A model generated the notes under the pieces. The model ran no database searches and was not told the origin of the DNA. It saw only the letters and a program-made list of their open reading frames with translations. From an uncultured Amylibacter sp. (lineage in GTDB: Bacteria > Pseudomonadota > Alphaproteobacteria > Rhodobacterales > Rhodobacteraceae), in contig OY365741.1 of assembly GCA_959347425.1 (NCBI GenBank), positions 892,501-956,500 on the forward strand: a stretch of DNA of 64,000 nt. Direction: 5' to 3'. The translations under genes were made by a program, and so were the position numbers. Each line of letters starts with the position of its first letter. Within the stretch, counting starts at the first letter, position 1. Shown here one piece after another: positions 56,801 to 64,000 of the stretch.

Positions 56801-59800
56801 TTATTCTTCCTCTTGTTCTTTTTGATCAAGCAGTTGCACGTTCAGCCCAAGACTGCGAATTTCGCGCACCAACACATTAAACGATTCTGGTGTGCCAGCT
56901 TGGAAATTATCCTCGCCCTTCACAATAGATTCATAAACGCGATTCCTGCCCGTTACATCGTCCGATTTGACCGTCAACATTTCTTGCAAAGTATGGGCGG
57001 CACCATAAGCCTCCAACGCCCAAACTTCCATCTCGCCAAACCTTTGCCCGCCGAATTGGGCTTTCCCACCCAAGGGCTGTTGTGTAACGAGGCTATAAGG
57101 TCCAGTGGAACGCGAGTGAATTTTATCATCCACCAAGTGATGCAGTTTCAAAACATACTTCATCCCAACGGTGACTTTGCGTGAAAACGCCTCACCCGTG
57201 CGCCCGTCATAAAGCGTGGATTGACCAGAGGTATCCAGCCCAGCCCGCGTCAGCATATCATTGACATCCGCCTCTTTCGCGCCGTCAAACACGGGGGTAG
57301 CAATCGGCACACCTTTGGTGACATTTTGCGCACATTCCATGAATTCTGGCTGTTTCATTTTGGCAATAGTGTCTTGGTAAATCTCATCCCCATAGGCGAT
57401 TCGCATAGCCTCCTGCACGGGCGACATATCCCCCGTAGCACGATAGGCACGCAAGGCTTCGTTAATAGAATTACCCAAATTCCGCGCCGCCCAACCCATG
57501 TGGGTTTCCAAAATCTGCCCAACATTCATCCGCGATGGCACACCAAGAGGATTCAGGCAAAAATCAACCGCAGTTCCGTCCGCCAAGAATGGCATATCTT
57601 CTTCTGGGACAACTTTTGAAATCACGCCTTTATTACCGTGCCTCCCGGCCATTTTATCGCCCGATTGCAATTTGCGTTTCACCGCAACAAACACTTTGAC
57701 CATTTTCAAAACACCAGGAGCCAAATCATCACCACGGCGGATTTTTTCCACCTTATCATCAAACCGCTCTTGCAGATGATTTTTTTGCTTATCGTATTGT
57801 TCGTTCAAAGCCTCTATTTCACGGGCGATTTTATCGTCATCGACCGCTAACTGCCACCACAAACCACGGCTGGTAAGGGTTTCATAGAGCATTTCTTTAT
57901 CAATAATACTGCCTGTTTTAATGCCTTTCGGCCCCTTGGCAACCTTTTTCCCCATGAAACGTTGTTCCAAACGGGCATAGGTGTTTCTATCCAAAATTTC
58001 AATCTCATCGGCAAGGTCGCGGGTGAAAGATTCAATCTGTTCGCGTTCAATTTGCAAGGCGCGTTCGTCCTTATCAACACCGTAACGGTTAAACACACGC
58101 ACCTCAACAACCGTGCCAGATTTCCCTGCTGGCACTTTCAAAGAGCTATCGCGCACATCCGCCGCCTTTTCCCCGAAAATAGCGCGGAGCAGTTTTTCCT
58201 CTGGCGTAATGGCGTTTTCACCTTTGGGGGTGATTTTGCCGACCAAAATATCCTTGGGACCAACTTCTGCACCGATATAAACCATACCAGCCTCATCCAA
58301 ATTGCGCAGGGCTTCTTCGCCGACATTGGGAATATCACGGGTGATTTCCTCTGCACCCAGTTTGGTATCACGGGCGGTGGTTTCAAACTCTTCAATATGC
58401 ACCGAAGTGAAAACATCATCCTTGGCAATCCTCTCAGAAATCAGAATTGAATCCTCATAATTATAGCCATTCCAAGGCATAAAGGCGACCAGCACGTTTT
58501 TACCCAGAGCCAATTCCCCCAAATCGGTGGAAGGTCCATCGGCAATCACATCGCTGGCACGAACCGTATCTCCGACTTTCACAAGCGGGCGTTGGTTAAT
58601 ACACGTATCTTGGTTGGAACGTTGAAATTTGCGCAGGCGGTAAATATCCACACCAGGGTCGCCCGCATCCATCGCATCGGTAACCCGAATAACGATTCGC
58701 TGGGCATCCACTTGGTCAATAATCCCACCACGGCGCGCCTCTATCGCCGCACCACTATCGCGGGCGACAATCCGCTCAATCCCCGTGCCAACAAACGGTG
58801 CCTCCGCCCGTAGCAAAGGCACAGCTTGGCGTTGCATGTTAGAGCCCATCAAAGCCCTGTTGGCATCGTCATTTTCCAAAAACGGAATCAAGGATGCCGC
58901 GACCGAGACCAATTGTTTCGGGCTAACATCAATATATTCAATCCGTTCTGGCGGATTTAACATAAAATCCCCGCCCTTACGGGTGGATACCAAATCATTC
59001 TTAAACCTGCCGTTTTCATCCAAGGCGGCATTCGCTTGGGCAATCACATGGCGCATTTCCACATCGGCGGACATATATTCCACTTCGTCCGTGGGTTTGC
59101 AATCAATCACACGCCGATAGGGTGTTTCAATAAAGCCATATTTATTCACCCGAGCAAAACACGCAAGGGAGTTAATCAAGCCGATATTCGGACCTTCTGG
59201 CGTTTCAATCGGACACATCCGCCCGTAATGGGTTGGATGAACATCGCGCACTTCAAAACCCGCGCGCTCGCGTGTCAGCCCGCCTGGTCCCAAAGCCGAC
59301 AACCGCCGTTTGTGGGTGATTTCGGACAAAGGATTGGTTTGGTCCATAAACTGCGATAATTGGGAAGAGCCAAGGAATTCACGCACCGCCGCACCAACAG
59401 GCTTGGCGTTAATCAAATCTTGCGGCATCACCGTGTCAATTTCCACATTTGACATCCGCTCGCGAATCGCCCGTTTCATCCGTGATAGCCCAATACGATA
59501 TTGGTTTTCCATCAATTCGCCAACCGAGCGCACACGCCGATTGCCCAGATGGTCAATATCATCGGTCTCACCACGTCCATCGCGCAAATCCACCAATTCT
59601 TTTACGACACCCACGATATCCTCTTTACTGAGGATTCGCTCGCTGGCATCCGCCTTCATATCAAGGCGAGAGTTTATTTTCACCCGCCCAACGGCCGACA
59701 AATCATAGTTATCTGGTTTGAAAAACAACCCGTTAAAGAAATCCAAGGCGGTTTCCAACGCGGGTGGCTCACCTGGACGCATAATCCGATAAATATCCAA

Positions 59801-60949
59801 CAGGGCGGTTTCGTGATTATAGTTCTTATCCATAATCATGGTATTACGCATATAGGGACCAGCATCGGCGTTAATATCCAAGGTTGGCACGTCAGTCACC
59901 CCAGCCTCTATCAAAGCCATGACATTGCCGCCTTTGATTTTGCCGTCTTTATCATAATCAATAATCAGCTCTTCACCAGCCTCTACATAAATCTCACCGG
60001 TCTTTTCATTGATAATATCCAGCGCGGCATACCGCCCGTCAATCTGTTCAAAGGACACGCGAATATGCGGAGTTTTCTGCTCTGCCTGTAATTGCTTGGC
60101 CAAACGCGGGGCGACTTTATCACCCGCTTTGATAACAACTTTATTAGTCTTCGCGTCAATAACATCTTCCGTTGGTCGCGTACCACTAATCCGTTCGGGG
60201 AAAAACGGACAAACCCAAGCGTTTTTCTTTTTGTCGTATTGATAGCTAACCGTGTCATAATAGGTTGAACAAATCTCTTCCTGATCCAAACCCAAGGCAT
60301 AAAGCAAGGTGGTCACAGGGAATTTACGCCGACGGTCAATACGGGCATAAACCGTATCCTTGGCATCAAATTCTATATCCAACCACGACCCGCGATAGGG
60401 AATCACACGACAGGTAAATAACAACTTGCCAGAGCTATGAGTACGCCCATGGTCATGGTCAAAAAACACACCAGGGGAGCGATGCATTTGCGATACAATC
60501 ACGCGTTCCGTGCCATTAACGACAAAAGTGCCCTCATTGGTCATCAGGGGAATATCGCCCATGAACACATCTTGTTCTTTTATATCTTTTACCGACCGCT
60601 CGCCCGTGCGCTCATCCACATCCAGCACAACCAAACGTAAGGTCGCACGAAGGGGCGCGGCAAAGGTAATATCGCGTTGCATACATTCTTGGATATCGTA
60701 CTTTGGCGATTCAATGTAATACTTATCAAATTCCAACAACGCCGTTTCATTGTAATCACTGATGGGAAACGCCGATTCAAACGCGCCATGCAAGCCCTCA
60801 TCCGATGTTGGCTCTTCGCCCGAACCCGATTTTAAAAACAGCTGATAGCTGTTTTTTTGGATTTCAATCAAATCCGGCAAAGCCTGAACTTCGCGGATTT
60901 TGCCATAATTCTTACGAATGCGTCTATAACCAGCAAAAGGTGTTGTCAT
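56801..60949 (-). CDS. rpoB: RNA polymerase beta subunit
   Basis: 1382 residues. The rifampicin region reads [30 protein letters not shown], wild type in pattern. The C-terminal [15 protein letters not shown] and [24 protein letters not shown] complete the active centre. A strong attenuator-like hairpin lies upstream, after rplL. Confidence 0.98.
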   Translation of the reverse strand: MTTPFAGYRRIRKNYGKIREVQALPDLIEIQKNSYQLFLKSGSGEEPTSDEGLHGAFESAFPISDYNETALLEFDKYYIESPKYDIQECMQRDITFAAPLRATLRLVVLDVDERTGERSVKDIKEQDVFMGDIPLMTNEGTFVVNGTERVIVSQMHRSPGVFFDHDHGRTHSSGKLLFTCRVIPYRGSWLDIEFDAKDTVYARIDRRRKFPVTTLLYALGLDQEEICSTYYDTVSYQYDKKKNAWVCPFFPERISGTRPTEDVIDAKTNKVVIKAGDKVAPRLAKQLQAEQKTPHIRVSFEQIDGRYAALDIINEKTGEIYVEAGEELIIDYDKDGKIKGGNVMALIEAGVTDVPTLDINADAGPYMRNTMIMDKNYNHETALLDIYRIMRPGEPPALETALDFFNGLFFKPDNYDLSAVGRVKINSRLDMKADASERILSKEDIVGVVKELVDLRDGRGETDDIDHLGNRRVRSVGELMENQYRIGLSRMKRAIRERMSNVEIDTVMPQDLINAKPVGAAVREFLGSSQLSQFMDQTNPLSEITHKRRLSALGPGGLTRERAGFEVRDVHPTHYGRMCPIETPEGPNIGLINSLACFARVNKYGFIETPYRRVIDCKPTDEVEYMSADVEMRHVIAQANAALDENGRFKNDLVSTRKGGDFMLNPPERIEYIDVSPKQLVSVAASLIPFLENDDANRALMGSNMQRQAVPLLRAEAPFVGTGIERIVARDSGAAIEARRGGIIDQVDAQRIVIRVTDAMDAGDPGVDIYRLRKFQRSNQDTCINQRPLVKVGDTVRASDVIADGPSTDLGELALGKNVLVAFMPWNGYNYEDSILISERIAKDDVFTSVHIEEFETTARDTKLGAEEITRDIPNVGEEALRNLDEAGMVYIGAEVGPKDILVGKITPKGENAITPEEKLLRAIFGEKAADVRDSSLKVPAGKSGTVVEVRVFNRYGVDKDERALQIEREQIESFTRDLADEIEILDRNTYARLEQRFMGKKVAKGPKGIKTGSIIDKEMLYETLTSRGLWWQLAVDDDKIAREIEALNEQYDKQKNHLQERFDDKVEKIRRGDDLAPGVLKMVKVFVAVKRKLQSGDKMAGRHGNKGVISKVVPEEDMPFLADGTAVDFCLNPLGVPSRMNVGQILETHMGWAARNLGNSINEALRAYRATGDMSPVQEAMRIAYGDEIYQDTIAKMKQPEFMECAQNVTKGVPIATPVFDGAKEADVNDMLTRAGLDTSGQSTLYDGRTGEAFSRKVTVGMKYVLKLHHLVDDKIHSRSTGPYSLVTQQPLGGKAQFGGQRFGEMEVWALEAYGAAHTLQEMLTVKSDDVTGRNRVYESIVKGEDNFQAGTPESFNVLVREIRSLGLNVQLLDQKEQEEE

Positions 60950-61020
60950 CGGTTTGGTATCCTTCTTTTTTGTGCCTTTAGACCGCTACTCCCTTTAATA
61001 ATGGGAACTTGGCAAAAGCA

Positions 61021-61049
61021 TTTTCAGACTAACACGCCCCGATATGCAA
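61021..61049 (-). promoter_or_regulatory. weak rpoB promoter candidate
   Basis: Minus strand TTGCAT (61044-61049), 17-nt spacer, TGAAAA (61021-61026). The -35 is like the other ribosomal promoters, but the -10 is poor. Confidence 0.25.
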
Positions 61050-61246
61050 GGGCGCGAAACTCTATTTTCTATTTCAATTCGGTTTCCCGTGTGCGCAGTT
61101 GGATGGGACACCTTGGGCGCGGCGCATCCTACCTTTGGGGGACATAAAATTCTATTCTTGGCAGACACCCATCATCTGCCGCCCGAATTTTCTGTCTTTT
61201 AAGGTGCCCTTCGTGAAAAAAGGACACCCAAAAAGAAAGAAAACAT

Positions 61247-61300
61247 ACAAAGCGGGCGGTCATCCGAAATCGGCGGGATTTCGGGACCAGCCCGCTTTGT
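61247..61300 (-). terminator. large attenuator-like hairpin between rplL and rpoB
   Basis: A three-tier stem: 11 perfect bp (61247-61257/61290-61300), GGTC/GACC (61258-61261/61285-61288) and CCGAAATC/GATTTCGG (61264-61271/61277-61284). A T-rich tract follows (TGTTTTCTTTCTTTTT). It starts 10 nt after the rplL stop. In E. coli an attenuator and an RNase III site lie at the same place. Confidence 0.75.
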
Positions 61301-61309
61301 AACTGGTTG

Positions 61310-61687
61310 TTACTTTAATTCTACTTCCGCGCCTGCTTCTTCCAGACGTTTTTTCAATTCTTCCGCTTCTGATTTGGACGCGCCGTCTTTGACAGATTTG
61401 CCACCAGCCTCGACCAAATCTTTGGCTTCTTTTAAGCCTAGGCCAGTGATGGCGCGGACTTCTTTAATAACATTAATTTTCTTGTCGCCAGCAGATTTCA
61501 AGATGACATCAAATTCATCTTTTTCTTCCTCTGCAGCACCAGCATCACCACCAGCGGCGGCCATCATAACACCGCCACCAGCGGCAGGTTCTATACCATA
61601 TTCGTCTTTCAGAATAGTTTTCAGTTCTTGTGCTTCCAGCAGGGTCAGTTTAACGATGCTTTCGGCAAGTGCTTTCATATCAGCCAT
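61310..61687 (-). CDS. rplL: 50S ribosomal protein L7/L12
   Basis: 125 residues. N-terminal dimer domain, Ala/Gly hinge, and the C-terminal factor-binding domain [36 protein letters not shown]. It recruits translational GTPases. Confidence 0.98.
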   Translation of the reverse strand: MADMKALAESIVKLTLLEAQELKTILKDEYGIEPAAGGGVMMAAAGGDAGAAEEEKDEFDVILKSAGDKKINVIKEVRAITGLGLKEAKDLVEAGGKSVKDGASKSEAEELKKRLEEAGAEVELK

Positions 61688-61763
61688 TTTTTGTTTTCCA
61701 ATCTTTGGGGTTGTTTATCCGTGTTTTCACGGGGTTTATAGGGGTTATATGTATTAGTCGGGG

Positions 61764-62276
61764 TTATGCGGCTTTTTTCTCCACAGCCTCAATCAAGGAT
61801 GCGATATTGGCCGCAGGTGCGCCGATTGCGCCCGCGATATTGGCCGCAGGTGCGCCAATACATCCCGCGATAGAGGCAATAAGCTCATCACGCGATGGCA
61901 GGGCAGCCACGGCTTTTACGCCAGCCAGATCAAGGGTTTTATCGCCCATAGATCCCCCAAGAATAACAAGTTTTTCATTATCCTTGGCAAATTCATTGGT
62001 GATTTTTGCCGCCGCCACTGGGTCTGTGGAATAAGAAACCACAGTCATCCCTTCGAACAACGGTTCAATCGCTTGGCACGGAGTGCCGTCCAGCGCGATT
62101 TTAATCAGACGATTTTTTGCCACACGCGCAGATCCACCCGCATCGCGCAAACGCGCACGGAAGTCCTGCATTTCTGCAACTGTAAGACCAGTGTAGTGTG
62201 AAACCACAACAACACCAGAGTCCGTGAAAATTCCACCTAGTTCTTTGACTAACGCTTCTTTTTGGGCTCTATCCAC
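61764..62276 (-). CDS. rplJ: 50S ribosomal protein L10
   Basis: 170 residues from GTG 62276 ([15 protein letters not shown]), with GGAG seven nt upstream; the open frame reaching 62378 is leader. L10 anchors L7/L12 and often represses this operon by binding the leader. The C-terminus has two 11-residue units ([11 protein letters not shown]), a 33-bp duplication in DNA. Confidence 0.96.
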   Translation of the reverse strand: MDRAQKEALVKELGGIFTDSGVVVVSHYTGLTVAEMQDFRARLRDAGGSARVAKNRLIKIALDGTPCQAIEPLFEGMTVVSYSTDPVAAAKITNEFAKDNEKLVILGGSMGDKTLDLAGVKAVAALPSRDELIASIAGCIGAPAANIAGAIGAPAANIASLIEAVEKKAA

Positions 62277-62460
62277 AGCAATGCTCCAACTTATGTAAAG
62301 CCTTCGCTTTACGGCTCTGTTTGACCAAAGTTGCCTTTGGCGGTTCAATCCATGAACAGGAACTGGGTCAAACGGCATCGCGCAAGCGCGGGGTTGTTTT
62401 ATCGTGTTCCCTATCTCAGGCAGGAATTATGTCTTTTGGACACCCACCGTCTCGGACAAG

Positions 62461-62493
62461 TTAAAGGGGTTGCGAATCGCGTTTGCGAATCAT
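62461..62493 (-). CDS. possible 10-codon leader peptide of rplJL
   Basis: ATG to TAA encoding MIRKRDSQPL, with GAGGGA five nt upstream, 20 nt after the rplJ -10 box. It spans two GCGAATC motifs. It may be a translated leader or chance. Confidence 0.25.
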   Translation of the reverse strand: MIRKRDSQPL

Positions 62494-62512
62494 AATTCCC
62501 TCATGTTTTGGG

Positions 62513-62541
62513 GTTATAGGGTGAAAGTGGTTGAGATGCAA
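62513..62541 (-). promoter_or_regulatory. promoter of rplJL
   Basis: Minus strand TTGCAT (62536-62541), 17-nt spacer, TATAAC (62513-62518). The following leader of about 230 nt (to 62277) contains small hairpins (GTC/GAC, CGCGC/GCGCG) and is the expected L10 binding region. Confidence 0.6.
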
Positions 62542-62611
62542 GAGGCTTTTGCCAAGTATTTTCGGTTTTTAGGGTGATTCTTACGGTTTTTTAATCATTT
62601 GGGCAAAACTT

Positions 62612-62645
62612 TGCGAATCGGTTAAACGAATTTATCCGATTCGCA
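62612..62645 (-). terminator. hairpin with UUCG loop after rplA
   Basis: TGCGAATCGG/CCGATTCGCA (10 bp), one A-A mismatch, 4 further bp and a UUCG tetraloop, beginning 7 nt after the rplA stop. The following AAGTTTTG is a weak T-tract. Likely terminator or RNA processing site. Confidence 0.55.
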
Positions 62646-62651
62646 GTTTTA

Positions 62652-63335
62652 TTAGTCCATTTGCACCGAAATACCGGGCCCCATGGTGGAGCTGAGGGCG
62701 ATTTTTTTAATATACGCACCTTTTGCACCTTCGGGTTTGGCACGTTGCACCGCGTCAATAAAGGCACGGATGTTTTCCACCAATTTGGGTTCGGTAAAGG
62801 ACGCTTTGCCAACACCCGCGTGAATAACCCCCGCTTTTTCCACCTTAAACTGGACTTCGCCACCTTTGGCCGCACTTACCGCAGCTTTCACATCGGCGGT
62901 TACCGTGCCAACTTTCGGATTGGGCATCAGGTTGCGAGGCCCCAGGACTTTGCCCAAACGACCGACCAGAGGCATCATATCGGGCGTGGCAATACAGCGA
63001 TCAAACTCTATTTTACCCGCTTGGATGGTTTCCATCAAATCCTCTGCCCCGACGATATCGGCACCAGCCGCCAGTGCTTCCTCCGCCTTGGCATCGCGGG
63101 CAAAGACCGCAACACGCAAAACTTTGCCTGTGCCGTTGGGCAAGCCAACAACACCGCGTACCATTTGATCGGCATGGCGCGGGTCAACACCCAAAACCAT
63201 AGCAATATCAACGGTTTCATCAAATTTTGACTTGGCGTTGGCTTTTATCAGTTTTACCGCTTCTTCCACGGTGACATTTGTTTTATCAGCGAAAGCCTTA
63301 CGCGCCGCCAGTGTTCTTTTTCCAAATTGCGCCAT
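62652..63335 (-). CDS. rplA: 50S ribosomal protein L1
   Basis: 227 residues. [20 protein letters not shown] and [15 protein letters not shown] are L1 signatures. It forms the mobile stalk at the E site and in E. coli represses rplKA. Its first base is the last base of rplK. Confidence 0.98.
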   Translation of the reverse strand: MAQFGKRTLAARKAFADKTNVTVEEAVKLIKANAKSKFDETVDIAMVLGVDPRHADQMVRGVVGLPNGTGKVLRVAVFARDAKAEEALAAGADIVGAEDLMETIQAGKIEFDRCIATPDMMPLVGRLGKVLGPRNLMPNPKVGTVTADVKAAVSAAKGGEVQFKVEKAGVIHAGVGKASFTEPKLVENIRAFIDAVQRAKPEGAKGAYIKKIALSSTMGPGISVQMD

Positions 63336-63760
63336 TACTTCACCTCTATTCCCATAGAACGGGCCGAGCCCATAATAATTTTAACCGCAGCCTCCAAAGA
63401 ATTTGCGTTCAAATCCTTCATTTTGGCGTTGGCGATATCTTCAACCTGTTTCAGGCTAACCGAGCCGACATACTCACGCCCCGTCAAAGGTGCGCCAGAT
63501 TTCACCTTGGCGGCCTTTTTAAGAAAATAAGACGCAGGTGGGGTTTTGATATCCATGGAAAACGATTTATCAACATAATAGGTGATAACCGTTGGGCAGG
63601 GTGCGCCTGCCTCCAAATCTTGGGTTTTGGCGTTGAATGCCTTGCAAAACTCCATGATATTAATGCCGCGCTGCCCAAGAGCAGGACCGACAGGGGGGGA
63701 TGGGTTGGCTTGCCCTGCAGGAACCTGCAGTTTCATTGTGCCAGCAATTTTTTTAGCCAT
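63335..63760 (-). CDS. rplK: 50S ribosomal protein L11
   Basis: 141 residues from ATG 63760 ([20 protein letters not shown]), with AAAGGAGG; the longer open frame is leader. Pro-rich N-terminal hinge [20 protein letters not shown]. Part of the GTPase centre. Confidence 0.97.
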   Translation of the reverse strand: MAKKIAGTMKLQVPAGQANPSPPVGPALGQRGINIMEFCKAFNAKTQDLEAGAPCPTVITYYVDKSFSMDIKTPPASYFLKKAAKVKSGAPLTGREYVGSVSLKQVEDIANAKMKDLNANSLEAAVKIIMGSARSMGIEVK

Positions 63761-63865
63761 AATGGCCTCCTTTTTATGCCATCCAAACGACCGCGTGTCG
63801 CCTGGATTAGGTTGGTGTGGTTCGGATTGTTCGCATCGCGACGCGAACACCCTCCCACATAATAT

Positions 63866-63887
63866 GGCTTAATCTTGTGATTAAGCC
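63866..63887 (-). other. perfect hairpin overlapping the nusG stop
   Basis: GGCTTAATC, TTGT, GATTAAGCC: nine perfect bp with a 4-nt loop. The nusG TAA (63881-63883) lies in the stem. No T-tract follows, so processing or mRNA stability is likelier than termination. Confidence 0.6.
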
Positions 63888-64000
63888 TGTTTCGTCACTT
63901 GAGCGTATTCCAGCTCTACCGGGGTGGCGCGCCCGAATATTGATACGCTGACCTTTAGGCGAGCGTTGTCTGAATCAACATCCTCTACAATACCACTGAA
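63881..64000 (-). CDS. nusG: transcription antitermination protein NusG, C-terminal part
   Basis: The last 39 codons are present and the rest is beyond the right edge. [20 protein letters not shown] and [15 protein letters not shown] are the KOW domain end, which contacts S10 or Rho. It precedes rplK, as usual. Confidence 0.95.
   Translation of the reverse strand, partial: FSGIVEDVDSDNARLKVSVSIFGRATPVELEYAQVTKQA

Overview
This window is a stretch of a mid-GC alphaproteobacterial chromosome, most likely from the Rhodobacterales or a close neighbour. The partial 16S sequence, the Arg/Asp-rich head of S5, MsrPQ, the four-gene Aap/Bzt-type amino-acid transporter, an ATP12 chaperone and the short aa3-oxidase subunit IV all point there. 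This placement is inference from remembered family sequences; no search was run.

Layout. Positions 1-303 hold the 5' end of a 16S rRNA gene on the minus strand, with its promoter, boxA and leader hairpins up to about 692. A PIN/HTH toxin-antitoxin pair, the periplasmic methionine sulfoxide reductase system msrQP and a glutamate-synthase-like FMN protein follow. From 5.9 to 21.8 kb lie single genes and short operons for housekeeping and metabolism: pyrF, a FAH-family hydrolase, coxIV, an MBL hydrolase, tsaC, an AT-rich DUF805 pair, yqgE, mrp, creatinase, ttcA, yidC, a MOSC protein, engB, argB, a sterol-desaturase-like protein and an Fe-S protein. From 21.8 to 26.9 kb is aapJQMP on the minus strand with a sigma54-like promoter. 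Then come ATP12, rluC-like, crcB and rarA.

From 31.4 kb to the right edge almost everything is one minus-strand block for transcription and translation. Read in transcription order it is nusG, rplKA, rplJL, rpoBC, a small hypothetical gene, rpsL-rpsG-fusA-tuf, the S10/spc clusters, secY, adk, then rpsM-rpsK-rpoA-rplQ. Two unrelated membrane or periplasmic genes and a repeat element interrupt it between adk and rpsM. The downstream alpha-operon genes have their own strong promoter.

The most unusual content is non-coding. A roughly 305-345 bp mosaic repeat occurs four times in the same orientation (5.46, 14.76, 27.23 and 33.93 kb), plus one inverted fragment at 34.84 kb. Its copies share a series of hairpins whose stems keep pairing while their sequences and loop inserts change. 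One stem goes C-G to U-G to U-A, which fits an RNA read from the plus strand. Whole hairpin modules are exchanged, and even inverted, between copies. Copies A, B and C are bracketed by arrays of 7-bp units in opposite orientations. The same kind of heptamer array also sits alone at gene ends. There it supplies the stop codons of neighbouring genes, and most units place stops in all frames of both strands. A second pattern is a recurring promoter form, TTGCAN-17-TATAAC-like, in front of rrn, rplJ, rpsM, rpsL and the toxin-antitoxin pair.
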